64,000 nucleotides of DNA from JAHFUI01 sp039931615 (GTDB taxonomy: Bacteria > Acidobacteriota > Vicinamibacteria > Vicinamibacterales > CAVVIG01): assembly GCA_039931615.1 (NCBI GenBank), contig JBDTRR010000002.1, positions 156,315 through 220,314 on the forward strand. Reading direction: 5' to 3'. Below, one piece after another: positions 28,194 to 36,987 of this stretch (position 1 is its first letter; each line of letters starts with the position of its first letter). Made by a program: the position numbers and the translations under genes. Under the pieces are notes generated by a model. It was not told the origin of the DNA. It did no database searches and saw only the letters and a program-made list of their open reading frames with translations.

Positions 28194-28679
28194 ATGCGCG
28201 AGCTGGCGGTCTGGCTGCAGGCGTCGCCGCTCGGCACCCTCATGCGCGATGCCGGGCCGTGGACGTATGCGTTCGTCAACCTGGCGCACATCTTCGGAAT
28301 TGCTGCGCTGTTCGGCGCCATTCTCATCCTCGATCTCCGATTGATCGGGGCGTGGCGCCGAACGCCGCTGGCGGCGATCGCCGCGGTGGCCTCGCCGGTT
28401 GCCGCCTGTGGATTGGCCCTGGCAGCGACCACCGGCGCCGGTCTCCTCGCGACCAGGGCCACCGAGTATGTCGGCAACCCATTTCTCTATGTGAAATTGC
28501 CCGTCATCGCAGTGGGCGTCGCGAACGCGATCCTGCTCCGCCGCTCGGGCGCCTGGCGGGCGCTGGGCAGCCGCGACCTCTCACTGGGCGAGCGGCGCCA
28601 ACTGGCGTGGATGGGCGGGACATCGCTGGTCTGCTGGCTGACGGCGATCGCGGCCGGTCGTCTCATCGCCTATTGGTGA
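28194..28679 (+). CDS. DUF6644-like four-helix membrane protein
   Basis: This 161-residue protein has four hydrophobic segments (YAFVNLAHIFGIAALFGAILI, AAIAAVASPVAACGLALAA, LYVKLPVIAVGVANAILL, MGGTSLVCWLTAIAAGRLI). It contains NLAHIFG with a conserved His and DLRLIGAWRR, as in uncharacterised DUF6644/DUF2214-like proteins that often follow DUF6152 genes. The histidines could coordinate heme or another metal, but this is not demonstrated. The gene begins 30 nt after DUF6152, in the same orientation. Confidence 0.65.
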   Translation: MRELAVWLQASPLGTLMRDAGPWTYAFVNLAHIFGIAALFGAILILDLRLIGAWRRTPLAAIAAVASPVAACGLALAATTGAGLLATRATEYVGNPFLYVKLPVIAVGVANAILLRRSGAWRALGSRDLSLGERRQLAWMGGTSLVCWLTAIAAGRLIAYW

Positions 28680-28739
28680 CCCACACCGCCGGCTGGGTGT
28701 CGAACGCGGACACCCCGGCTGGTGGGCTCCCCGCTCGTG

Positions 28740-30026
28740 TCACGGAAACCGGCCGAGCGCCAGCAGCAGGTCGAGGCGGGCCCGGCGCAGCGTGTCTTCA
28801 GCGGCGGCGACCGCCGTGTCGGCGTCGCGGGCGCTGCGCTCCGCGTCGATCACTTCGATGTTGGTGGACGCGCCGGCCCGGAAGCTGATGTTGACGATGT
28901 TGACGACCTGCTGTGCCTGATCCGCCGCGGCGCGCGTACTGACCAGGCTCCGCTCGCCGCTCGCCACCGCTTCGCGCGCGGCGCGCACTTCCGACGACGC
29001 CTGGGTCACCGCGCTGGTCAAGGTGGCCTTCGAGACGTCCAGCGCCGCCTGCCGCTGGATTCTGGCGCCTTGCCGCTGGCCGCCGTCGAACAGCGGGATG
29101 TCCGCCTGCAGCAGGAATTGCCAGCCGCGCGCGGTCGAGAACAGCGGCGTCGGATAGAGGATGGCCGGTTGGAAGATGGCGTCGACCGACGGCCACCAGT
29201 CCTTCGAGCTGTCGCCCAGCACGCGCTCTGCCGCCTGCACCTGGCCGGTGAACAGCTTGAGGTCGGTCCGGTACTGGAGCAGACCAGTCGTGAGGTTGCC
29301 CCCCTGCGCCGCCACCGGGGCGGCGTCGGCAGGGAGATCGAACGACGGCTCGTCGGTCGCGTCGACCGGGCCGTCGGCGACGATCAGCACGCCGAGCGCC
29401 TCCTGCGCGCGATACAAGGCCAGCCGCGCCGACTCGACCAGCACATCGTCGGTCGACGCCTCCTGCTGCGCCCGGATGGCATTCAGCCGGCTCCCCGATC
29501 CCGCCCGTTCGAGTTCGCTGGCCAGGTCGTAGTGCGCGCGGGCGGTGTCGCGAGCGCGGCTGTTCGCTTCGACGTTGCGCCGCTGCGCGATGATGGTCAG
29601 ATAAGCGTCGGCGGCAGCCAGGGCCACCTGGCGGCGGGTGTCGGCGACGGTCAGCTCGGCAATCCCCTTCGCATCCATCGCCTGGGTGCGGCGGGCCCAC
29701 GCGGCAGCCGCCACGATCGGCAGGTCGGCGGTCAGCGATCCGCGGATCTGATTGCGCGGGGTCACCACCGATCCAGCGAACTCGACGCCGGTATTCAGCG
29801 TCGTCGTCGTGATGCTGGCGGTGGCGAACGGCCGGGTCGCGGCACGCGCCTGCTGCAGCAGCCCTTCGGCGCGGAGGATACCCGCGGTCGCGGCGGTCAG
29901 GGTCGGGTGGCGCAGCGCCGCCCGCTCGATCGCCTGTTGAAACGTCACCCGTTCGACCGGCTCCGGCGTCTGGGCCGAGGCGGAGGCGGCCAGTGCGAGC
30001 AGCATCAGGACGGCTGTCAACCTCAC
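28740..30026 (-). CDS. TolC-family outer-membrane efflux channel
   Basis: This 428-residue protein is predicted to start at GTG 30026, overlapping the pump stop by 4 nt (GTGA). The signal peptide spans residues 1-18 (LMLLALAASASAQ). Two repeats of the TolC family follow: coiled helices (ERAALRHPTLTAATAGILRAEG, NVEANSRARDTARAHYDLASE) and short strands (LTADLPIVAAAA, LLQADIPLFDGGQRQG). The protein forms the outer-membrane exit duct of a tripartite pump, trimerising with coiled-coil periplasmic tunnels. It is the last gene of the efflux operon. Confidence 0.93.
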   Translation of the reverse strand: MRLTAVLMLLALAASASAQTPEPVERVTFQQAIERAALRHPTLTAATAGILRAEGLLQQARAATRPFATASITTTTLNTGVEFAGSVVTPRNQIRGSLTADLPIVAAAAWARRTQAMDAKGIAELTVADTRRQVALAAADAYLTIIAQRRNVEANSRARDTARAHYDLASELERAGSGSRLNAIRAQQEASTDDVLVESARLALYRAQEALGVLIVADGPVDATDEPSFDLPADAAPVAAQGGNLTTGLLQYRTDLKLFTGQVQAAERVLGDSSKDWWPSVDAIFQPAILYPTPLFSTARGWQFLLQADIPLFDGGQRQGARIQRQAALDVSKATLTSAVTQASSEVRAAREAVASGERSLVSTRAAADQAQQVVNIVNISFRAGASTNIEVIDAERSARDADTAVAAAEDTLRRARLDLLLALGRFP

Positions 30027-33000
30027 GACGGCTTCCTCCCGATTCCCTTGACCACCACGTAGAGCACCGGAATGAACGCGAGGTTGAGGAAGGTCGACGC
30101 GATCATGCCGCCGGCGACCGCGGTGCCGACCGAATGCCGCGCCGCGCGGCCGGCGCCGGTCGCGAACACCAGCGGCATGACGCCGAGGATGAACGCCAGC
30201 GACGTCATCAGAATCGGCCGCAGCCGGATGCGGGCGGCCTCGACGGCGGCGTCGGCGGCCGAACTGCCGCGATGCCGCAGCTGCTCGGCGAACTCGACGA
30301 TCAGGATCCCGTTCTTGGCCGACAGGCCGATCAGCATCACCAGCCCGATCTGGCAGTAGACATCGTCGATCAGCCCGCGGCCCCACTGCGCCACCAGGGC
30401 GCCGAGGATCGCCAGCGGTACCGAGAGCAGGATGATGAACGGCAGCGTCACGCTCTCGTATTGCGCCGCGAGCGTCAGGTAGACGAGCAGCAGGCCGAGG
30501 CCGAAGATCACGGTCGACTGACCGCCGGCCTTGATCTCTTCGAGCGAGACGCCGGACCAGGCGTAGCTCATGCCCTGCGGCAGGATGCGATCCGACAGCG
30601 CCGACATCGCCTGAATCGCCTGCCCTGAGCTGAACCCCGGCGCCGCCGCACCGTTCACCGAGACCGATCGGAACAGGTTGTAGTGATTGATCGTCTGCGG
30701 GGCCGTCGCCTCGCGCACCGACACGACATTGGTCAGCGGCATCATCCGGCCGTCGCCGGTCCGGACGTGATAGCGGCGGATGTCGTCGGGGCTCGACCGG
30801 AACTGGCTGTCGGCCTGCACATAGACGCGATAGGACCGGCTGTTGAAGTCGAAGTCGTTGACGTAGGCCGACCCGAGCAGGATCTGCATCGTGCTGGTGA
30901 TGTCGCCGAACGGGATGCCGAGCGCCTTGGTCTGCTCCCGGTCGATGGTGACGACGAGCTGTGGATCGTTGGCGGTGAACTGGGTGAACACCGAGGCCAG
31001 GCCCGGCGTACGGTTGGCTTCGCCGGTCAGCTGCTGCGCCGCCGCCGCCAGGCTCTCGATGGTGCCGCCGCTCTGATCGAGCAGCTCATACTGGAAGCCG
31101 CCGAACTGCCCCAGCCCCTGCACCGAGGGCGGCAGAAAGGGGATGACGTTGGCGCCGGTGATCGCGCTGAGCGGCCCGTAGAGCTTGCCGACCAGCGCCT
31201 GCGCCGAGTGCTCTTCCCCGGCGCGCTCGGCGAAGTCTTTCAGCATGCAGAAGAAAATGCCCTGGTTGGGTCCCGATCCGGCGAACCCGAAGCCGCCGAT
31301 GTCGAAGGTGTGCTGGATCTCGGGCATCTTCGTCAGCACCTGTTCGACCTGCTTCGCGATATTCATCGTGTACTCGAGCGAGGCGCCTTGCGGCGCCTGC
31401 ACGATGACGAAGATGTAGCCCTGGTCCTCGTCGGGGACGAACCCGGTCGGAACGCGGGTGTAGACCCAGTAGGTGGCGGCGAGCAGGACGGCGAACAGCA
31501 GCGTCACGGGATAGCGCCGGCGGATCAGGACGCGCAACGCCGCGACCATGCCGTTGGTGCCGCCGTCGATGATGCGGTTGACGGTGCGGAAGAACACGCC
31601 CTTCGGCTTCTCCGTCTTCACCAGCAGCAGAGCGGCCAGCGCCGGGGTCAGCGTCAGCGCGTTGAAGGCGGAGATGGCCATCGAGAACGCGATCGTCAGC
31701 GCGAACTGCTGGTAGAGACGGCCGGTCGCACCCGGAAAGAACGCCACCGGCACGAACACCGCCAGCAGCACCAGTGCGGTGGCGATGACCGCGCCGGTCA
31801 CCTCGCCCATCGCCGTCAACGCGGCCTCGGCCGGCGGCCGGTGATAGTCGTGGATGTGGCGCTCGATGTTTTCGATCACCACGATCGCGTCGTCGACGAC
31901 CAGGCCGGTGGCGAGCGTGATGCCGAACAGCGTCAGGGTGTTGATCGAGAAGTCGAACAGCTTGACGAAGGCGAAGGTGCCGATGAGCGAGACCGGGATG
32001 GTGATGGCCGGAATCAGCGTCGTCCGCCAGTTCTGCAGGAACAGGAACATGACGACGACGACCAGCGCGACCGCCTCGAGCAGGGTGGTGACGACCTCGC
32101 GGATCGATTCAGAGACGACCCGCGTCGTGTCGTAGGCCAGCTCGACCTTCAGGCCGGGGGGATAGCGTTGGGACAGGCGGTCGAGCGCCGCGGTGACGCC
32201 GGTGTAGACCGCCAGGGTGTTGGCGGTCGGGAGCTGGGTGACGCCGAAACCGAGGGCGTCGCGGCCGTTGTAGCGCAGCGCTGTCGTGTAGCTCTCGGCG
32301 CCGAGCTCGGTGCGGCCAACGTCTTTCAGGCGCACCAGCGTCCCGCCGCTCGACCGCTTCAGGATGATGTTGGCGAACTCCTCCGGCTCGGTCAGCCGGC
32401 CGACGGCGCGGACGCTGATCTGATAGGTCTGGCCGGGCCGGGCCGGCTGGGCGCCGATCTGTCCCGCCGCCACCTGGACGTTCTGCTCGCGCAGCGCCTC
32501 GACCACCTCGTTGGCGGTGATGTCCCGTCCGGCCAGGCGATCCGGATCGAGCCACAGCCGCATCGCGTACTTGCGCTCGCCGAACACCTGGACGCCGGAC
32601 ACCCCGGGGACGCGCTGGAGTTCGTCCTTGATGAACCGATCGACGTAGTTGCTGAGGAACAGCGCGTCGTAGCGGTCGTTCTCCGCGAACACCGCCGCCG
32701 CGAGGACGATGTCGTTGCCGCTCTTGGTCACCGAGATGCCGACCGTCTTGACCTCGTTCGGCAGCCGTCCTTCGACCTGCGACACCCGGTTCTGGACGTC
32801 GACGGCGGCGACATCGATGTTGCGGCTGACGTCGAAGGTGATGGTGATGCTGGCGGAGCCGTCGCTGCTGCTCGACGAGGTCATGTACTGCAGGCCCTCG
32901 ACGCCGTTCAACGCCTGTTCGATCGGAATGGTGACGGCCGATTCGACCACCTCGGCACTGGCGCCCTGATAGAACGCGGCGACCTGCACGGTGGGCGGCG

Positions 33001-33118
33001 CCAGCGCCGGAAACTGGGCGATCGGCAGGGTCGGGATGGCCATCGCGCCGCCGATGATGATGACGAGCGAGCAGACGCTGGCCAGGATCGGCCGGCGGAT
33101 GAACGTGTCGGCAACCAT
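30023..33118 (-). CDS. Efflux RND transporter permease subunit (HAE1 family)
   Basis: This 1031-residue pump starts at ATG 33118, overlapping the adaptor stop by 1 nt (TAATG). It begins MVADTFIRRPILASVCSLVIII, the usual RND TM1 start, and has the TM4 proton-relay Asp pair (LVVDDAIVVIENIERHI). Two large periplasmic domains carry drug-export conserved segments (YQGASAEVVESAVTIPIEQA, GAQPARPGQTYQISV, SAYVNDFDFNSRSYRVYVQAD), and the final helices contain ILMTSLAFILGVMPLVFATG. It is a proton antiporter expelling lipophilic drugs, solvents or metabolites. It is followed by the TolC gene, completing the pump. Confidence 0.97.
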   Translation of the reverse strand: MVADTFIRRPILASVCSLVIIIGGAMAIPTLPIAQFPALAPPTVQVAAFYQGASAEVVESAVTIPIEQALNGVEGLQYMTSSSSSDGSASITITFDVSRNIDVAAVDVQNRVSQVEGRLPNEVKTVGISVTKSGNDIVLAAAVFAENDRYDALFLSNYVDRFIKDELQRVPGVSGVQVFGERKYAMRLWLDPDRLAGRDITANEVVEALREQNVQVAAGQIGAQPARPGQTYQISVRAVGRLTEPEEFANIILKRSSGGTLVRLKDVGRTELGAESYTTALRYNGRDALGFGVTQLPTANTLAVYTGVTAALDRLSQRYPPGLKVELAYDTTRVVSESIREVVTTLLEAVALVVVVMFLFLQNWRTTLIPAITIPVSLIGTFAFVKLFDFSINTLTLFGITLATGLVVDDAIVVIENIERHIHDYHRPPAEAALTAMGEVTGAVIATALVLLAVFVPVAFFPGATGRLYQQFALTIAFSMAISAFNALTLTPALAALLLVKTEKPKGVFFRTVNRIIDGGTNGMVAALRVLIRRRYPVTLLFAVLLAATYWVYTRVPTGFVPDEDQGYIFVIVQAPQGASLEYTMNIAKQVEQVLTKMPEIQHTFDIGGFGFAGSGPNQGIFFCMLKDFAERAGEEHSAQALVGKLYGPLSAITGANVIPFLPPSVQGLGQFGGFQYELLDQSGGTIESLAAAAQQLTGEANRTPGLASVFTQFTANDPQLVVTIDREQTKALGIPFGDITSTMQILLGSAYVNDFDFNSRSYRVYVQADSQFRSSPDDIRRYHVRTGDGRMMPLTNVVSVREATAPQTINHYNLFRSVSVNGAAAPGFSSGQAIQAMSALSDRILPQGMSYAWSGVSLEEIKAGGQSTVIFGLGLLLVYLTLAAQYESVTLPFIILLSVPLAILGALVAQWGRGLIDDVYCQIGLVMLIGLSAKNGILIVEFAEQLRHRGSSAADAAVEAARIRLRPILMTSLAFILGVMPLVFATGAGRAARHSVGTAVAGGMIASTFLNLAFIPVLYVVVKGIGRKPS

Positions 33119-34203
33119 TACTGACCCGCCTGCACGGGCGCCCCGTCGGCCAGCTTCTGCGCACCCGAGACGACGACGCGGTCGCCCGGTTTCAGGCCGT
33201 CGAGCACGAGGTAGTTGTCGCCGACGATCGGGCCGACCTTGATCGGGCGCTGGCGCGCCACCAGCTTGCCGCCGGCGTCCTCGGCGACGAACGCGAAGTG
33301 CTGGCCGCTGATCCGGAGCACCGCGACGACCGGTATGGTCAGCGCCTGGCGCGTCGCCCAGACGATCCGGGCGCGGACGAACTGCGACGAGCGCAGCCGG
33401 CCGTCGCTGTTGCGCACCATCCCCTTGACGAGGACCGACTGCGTCTGGTCCTCGACGCGCGGCGAGACGAAGGTGATCGAGGTCATCGCCAGCGTCTCGG
33501 TGCCGTCGCTGCTCAGGACCACCACGGGCAGCCCGTTCTTCAGCGCCGAGGCGCGCTCGATCGGCACCGACACGTTGAGCTCCAACGTGTCGTTGTCGTC
33601 GATCGTCGTCAGCGCCGTCTGCGTCGTCACCTGCATGCCGAGGCGGGCGGGGACGTCGCCGACGATTCCCGCGGCCGGCGCCGCGACCGTGTAGTAGCGC
33701 AGCTGGACCTGCTGCTGTTGAACCTGCGCCTGCAGCGCGGCGAAGTTGGCGTCGGCGGTCTGCAGCGTGGTCTGGGCCTGCTCGAGCTCCGCCTTGGCGA
33801 TGGCGCCGGCGGCGTAGAGATCGGTCGCGCGCTGGAGCTGCTGGCGCGCCAGGGCGACGTTGGCTTGCCGTGCCGTCCGGTCGGCTTCCTGGCTCGATAC
33901 CGCCGCCTGCTGCCGGCGCGGATCGATTTCCATCAGCGGCGTGCCGCGGGCGACGCGGTCGCCGGACTTGACATGGATCTGGCTGATCTGGCCGTCCACC
34001 TGCGGCTGGATGGTCGTCGACCGCAGCGACTTCAGAATCCCGACATACTCCGTCGCATCGTCCACCGCGGATTGGCTGGCGGCCGCCAGCTGGACGGCGG
34101 TCGGCGGTGCCGGCGGCGCCTGGTCGGCCGGCTGAGAGCGGCCGCAGCCCCATGAGGTGAGGAGAAGAGTTGCGACGGCTGTCGCCGCCCGGTGCGCGCA
34201 CAT
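33118..34203 (-). CDS. Efflux RND transporter periplasmic adaptor (membrane-fusion protein)
   Basis: This 361-residue protein starts at ATG 34203. The N-terminal segment resembles a lipoprotein signal, with a Cys near residue 20 (LLLTSWGCGRSQ), although the lipobox is imperfect. Conserved elements are QPQVDGQISQIHVKSGDRVARG (first half of a lipoyl-like fold), a coiled hairpin (QANVALARQQLQRATDLYAA), YTVAAPAAGIVGDVPARLG, and a final beta-barrel. It links the inner-membrane RND pump with the TolC channel. The gene is first in the operon. No clear ribosome site is visible upstream, so a slightly different start is possible. Regulation is not visible; no TetR/MarR gene is adjacent. Confidence 0.93.
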   Translation of the reverse strand: MCAHRAATAVATLLLTSWGCGRSQPADQAPPAPPTAVQLAAASQSAVDDATEYVGILKSLRSTTIQPQVDGQISQIHVKSGDRVARGTPLMEIDPRRQQAAVSSQEADRTARQANVALARQQLQRATDLYAAGAIAKAELEQAQTTLQTADANFAALQAQVQQQQVQLRYYTVAAPAAGIVGDVPARLGMQVTTQTALTTIDDNDTLELNVSVPIERASALKNGLPVVVLSSDGTETLAMTSITFVSPRVEDQTQSVLVKGMVRNSDGRLRSSQFVRARIVWATRQALTIPVVAVLRISGQHFAFVAEDAGGKLVARQRPIKVGPIVGDNYLVLDGLKPGDRVVVSGAQKLADGAPVQAGQ

Positions 34204-34353
34204 AGACGTATGACTCGTGATTTGAGGGAGCAGGTTCCGTGGACCGGCGAGATCGCGCCGATCAGCCGACGGCCGTCGACGCGGCGGACAATCGCATGAC
34301 TCCAGTATCCACCAAGCGAGGTCTGGTCACTATAGCGATCGGTGCAGTAGCTG

Positions 34354-34405
34354 GAGGCTGGAGACTGGAGAAACGATGCTCTTCCAGACCCCAGTCTCCA
34401 GCCTC
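34354..34405. repeat. Perfect 15-bp inverted repeat (GAGGCTGGAGACTGG type)
   Basis: GAGGCTGGAGACTGG (34354-34368) pairs exactly with CCAGTCTCCAGCCTC (34391-34405) across a 22-nt loop. Each arm is built from near-tandem CTGGAG units. It lies between the end of the lysozyme-like gene and the start of the pump operon, so it may end the former transcript. No T-run is visible. Confidence 0.7.
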
Positions 34406-34439
34406 TCATTCTCAGCCGCCGGTAGACGCGCCGCGCGGA

Positions 34440-35273
34440 TCAACGCGGCTCCCGCGGATCGCCGGACAGGAAATGGCCGGTCACCTTGCGGAAGGCATCG
34501 GAGGTCCTCTCGCCGGCGACGCCATCCACCTTCACGAAGATGCCGGGAAACGTATTCAGCAGGAGCTGCAGGTTCTCGACATCCGGCGAGATCCGGGTCG
34601 GCGCGAACCGCACCAGCGGACCGAGCGCGGTGACAGCCTTGGCCGGTGTCTCCGCCGCCGGCGCCGCGACGAGGCCGCCGTCCGGCGTGAAGGCGATCGC
34701 CCCGAGCTCCGCCAGGCGGCGCAACAGCACCGCGGCACCGCATTGCTTCGACACCGCCGTCGCCGAGAACGTGCCGTCGGTGACGTACTTTCCTTTCGTG
34801 TAATGCCCCGAGTAGCTCCACAGGTACGGCGTCAGCACTTCCGGATGGCGCAGGCGGTAGCCAAAGCCGTTGTAGGCCTCGAGCTGATACAGCATCCGCG
34901 GGACGCTCCAATCGGCGATCTGATCGAGCTTCTTCATGCGCAGGGCATCGGTGGCGCTGGCCTCCCAGGTGAACGGCGGGCTGCCCGACACCGGCCGGTT
35001 CGGCGGCTCCTGCACCGTCCTCGCCGTCAACGGATCGCCGTTGTGGAGGTGGCAGTTGAAATTGCCGGAAGCTTCCAGCGCGTGAATGACCGCGATGAGG
35101 TACCACGGAATCGTCAGCGGCCGGCCGAGTGCCTCGTAGCGTCCGCGCGCGTTGAGCAGCGTCTTGACGAGACGATTCACCTCAGCGGCGCGCTCGGCGC
35201 GAATCTGACAGGTATCGAAGAGCTCGGCGTATTCGTCCCGCAACGCCAGCGTCAGTGTCACGGTCGCCGCCAT
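34440..35273 (-). CDS. Lysozyme-family-like protein with C-terminal peptidoglycan-binding-like segment
   Basis: This 277-residue protein has no obvious signal peptide. It contains RPLTIPWYLIAVIHALEASGNFNCHLHNGDPLTARTV, which I recognise from proteins annotated as lysozyme family; the Glu and the conserved HLHNGDPL motif probably form the active-site region. AYNGFGYRLRHPEVLTPYLWSYSGHYTKGKYV follows. The last 70 residues (LLLNTFPGIFVKVDGVAGERTSDAF) resemble a peptidoglycan-binding repeat, where GVAGERTSDAFRKV matches the usual DGxxGxxTxxAV motif. Together they suggest a cell-wall hydrolase or a phage-derived lysin. Because export is not evident it could need a holin, or act in a different compartment. 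Confidence 0.7.
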   Translation of the reverse strand: MAATVTLTLALRDEYAELFDTCQIRAERAAEVNRLVKTLLNARGRYEALGRPLTIPWYLIAVIHALEASGNFNCHLHNGDPLTARTVQEPPNRPVSGSPPFTWEASATDALRMKKLDQIADWSVPRMLYQLEAYNGFGYRLRHPEVLTPYLWSYSGHYTKGKYVTDGTFSATAVSKQCGAAVLLRRLAELGAIAFTPDGGLVAAPAAETPAKAVTALGPLVRFAPTRISPDVENLQLLLNTFPGIFVKVDGVAGERTSDAFRKVTGHFLSGDPREPR

Positions 35274-35304
35274 ATCTCCTCCTGGCTCGAACTGTAGCCG
35301 TTGA

Positions 35305-35727
35305 TCAATGCAGCGTCACCGTGACGCGATAGCGCGAGGAGCCCCGCGCCGGCCCGACGCGGGCGACCGCCAGCTCGTAATCGCCATCCTCGGGGAGGGT
35401 GGCCGACCATCTGACGCGCGTCTCAGCGCGGAGCGGCAATTCCGCGCCATCGCTTCCCCGCGCGGTGAGACGAAGCGAACGGGGCGGCGTGGCGGTCAGT
35501 TGGATCGTCAGCGACTGACCGCGACGAGCCTGCAGGACGTACTCCCGCTGCGCATCGCCGCGCAGCACGCCGAACACCGTGGCGCTGCTGCGTCCGCGCT
35601 CGAGACGAATGCGCAGTGCCTCTGCCTTGCCGCCCTGCGCCGACCAGCCCGGCCCCGGCGCGGCACAATAGCCCAAAGCAATCAGCGCCGCACAGAGCAG
35701 ATGCGTGAGATCCCGCTTCAGCCGCAC
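35305..35727 (-). CDS. Secreted small protein, beta-rich (PPC-like), unknown
   Basis: This is a protein of about 140 residues if translation begins at GTG 35727 (a TTG at 35742 is also possible). The N-terminus (LLCAALIALGYCAAPGPGWSA) is a signal peptide. The rest is a small all-beta domain (EYVLQARRGQSLTIQLTATPPRS, WSATLPEDGDYELAVARVG, SSRYRVTVTLH) reminiscent of pre-peptidase C-terminal domains, which assist secretion or bind substrates. No catalytic residues are seen. It follows the AI-2E family gene by 19 nt and is probably cotranscribed. No ribosome site is clear. Function unknown. Confidence 0.6.
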   Translation of the reverse strand: MRLKRDLTHLLCAALIALGYCAAPGPGWSAQGGKAEALRIRLERGRSSATVFGVLRGDAQREYVLQARRGQSLTIQLTATPPRSLRLTARGSDGAELPLRAETRVRWSATLPEDGDYELAVARVGPARGSSRYRVTVTLH

Positions 35728-35746
35728 GTGGACGAATGACAATTTG

Positions 35747-36811
35747 CTAATGCTCCGGCTGCGCCTGGACCCGGCGGTGTTCATCTGCCGGGTCGGTGCC
35801 GCCTGGACGGTCGAACCAGATCCGCTCCACGTCGGCGTACATCCCCGCGATCGGGAGCGCGATGACCGCGCCGAGCACGCCGCCCAGCGTGCCGCCGACC
35901 AGGAACGCGGAGATGACCACCAGATCGGACAGCCGCAGCTCCTTGCCGTAAACGGCAGGCTGGATGTAATAGTTCTCCACGAGGTTGTAGAGCACATAGA
36001 ACAGCGCGACACCCAGGCCGACGGCCGGCGACACCGACAGGCCCAGAACAATCGCCGGCGCGGCGGAGAGGAACAATCCAATCACCGGTACCAGGTCGAA
36101 CATGCCAGCCAGCAGCGCCAGCACGAGGGCCGCCGGCACGTGCATCGCCGCCAGCGCGATCCAGGTGAAGACGGCAGAGAGCAGTGAGGTGAACAGGTTG
36201 CCGCGGACGTACGACGCAATCACGCGACTGGCACACGCGGCGGTTTCGTGCGCCCGCGGCCGCGCGGCTGCGGGCACGAACGCGACCAGCCACTGATAGG
36301 TGCGGCGGCCGTCCAGGAGCAGATACACGGTCACCACCAGCGCGACGCCGAAGCCGGCCAGCCCATCGACGAGCCACGCGCCGAGGCCGATCAACGATTC
36401 AGACGAAGGCACCAACGACGACCCGGCCTCACGCACTCCGGGCGGGATGCGCGTCGCGACCGAATCGCGGAACCCGCCCAGCCGCTGTCCGAAGTCCTTC
36501 CCTTCCTGAACCAGGGACGCGCCTGACAGACCCAGAAAGCCGGCCAGCGCCAGCACAATCGCCAGCACAATCAGCGGGCCGCCGTAGCGGCGGGCCAGGC
36601 CGCGCCGCTCCAGCCATTGCACCGCGGGATCCAGGGCAATCGCGAGGAACACGGCCAGCACGAAAATCAGCAGCCACTGCCACAGCTGCCACCAGATCCA
36701 CGCCAGGGCAACGGCGGCCAGCGCCCGCAAAAACGTCGCGAATGAGATGTCGATCGAAAGCGCTCGACGTGGCGGCCGGTCCGGCTGCCCACTGGGTCTG
36801 AGGCTGCGCAC
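35747..36811 (-). CDS. AI-2E family transporter (PerM-like)
   Basis: This 354-residue protein starts at GTG 36811 with GGGGGAG 5 nt upstream. It has eight transmembrane helices and the family blocks VAFVPAAARPRAHETA, SYVRGNLFTSLLSAVFTW, GMFDLVPVIGLFLSAAPA, NLVENYYIQPAVYGKELRLS and ALPIAGMYADV. Members are called AI-2 exporters in some species, but others transport different solutes or act as sodium/proton exchangers, so the substrate is not known. The C-terminus is short and soluble. The preceding gap (36812-36987) shows no gene. Confidence 0.9.
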   Translation of the reverse strand: MRSLRPSGQPDRPPRRALSIDISFATFLRALAAVALAWIWWQLWQWLLIFVLAVFLAIALDPAVQWLERRGLARRYGGPLIVLAIVLALAGFLGLSGASLVQEGKDFGQRLGGFRDSVATRIPPGVREAGSSLVPSSESLIGLGAWLVDGLAGFGVALVVTVYLLLDGRRTYQWLVAFVPAAARPRAHETAACASRVIASYVRGNLFTSLLSAVFTWIALAAMHVPAALVLALLAGMFDLVPVIGLFLSAAPAIVLGLSVSPAVGLGVALFYVLYNLVENYYIQPAVYGKELRLSDLVVISAFLVGGTLGGVLGAVIALPIAGMYADVERIWFDRPGGTDPADEHRRVQAQPEH

Positions 36812-36987
36812 GTGCTCCCCCCATCACGACTGGCGGCGGTGTGATAGAGCCGCGCGCACCCGGGTCAGGCCTCCTACAGATAGCACAGATCCGGCGAGTC
36901 TCGCCTGAGACCGCGAGAGCGGGTTCAACGTCGGGGCGGCTGCAGCCGGACCGTTGTGGAAATCGGTCGAGGAAACGCTGGCTGGAC

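Noticed and set aside
30683..33124. Long plus-strand reading frame opposite the RND pump
   Set aside because: It is a mirror of the pump's codons; the minus-strand protein has all RND motifs and operon overlap, while the plus frame is compositionally biased with no recognisable domain.
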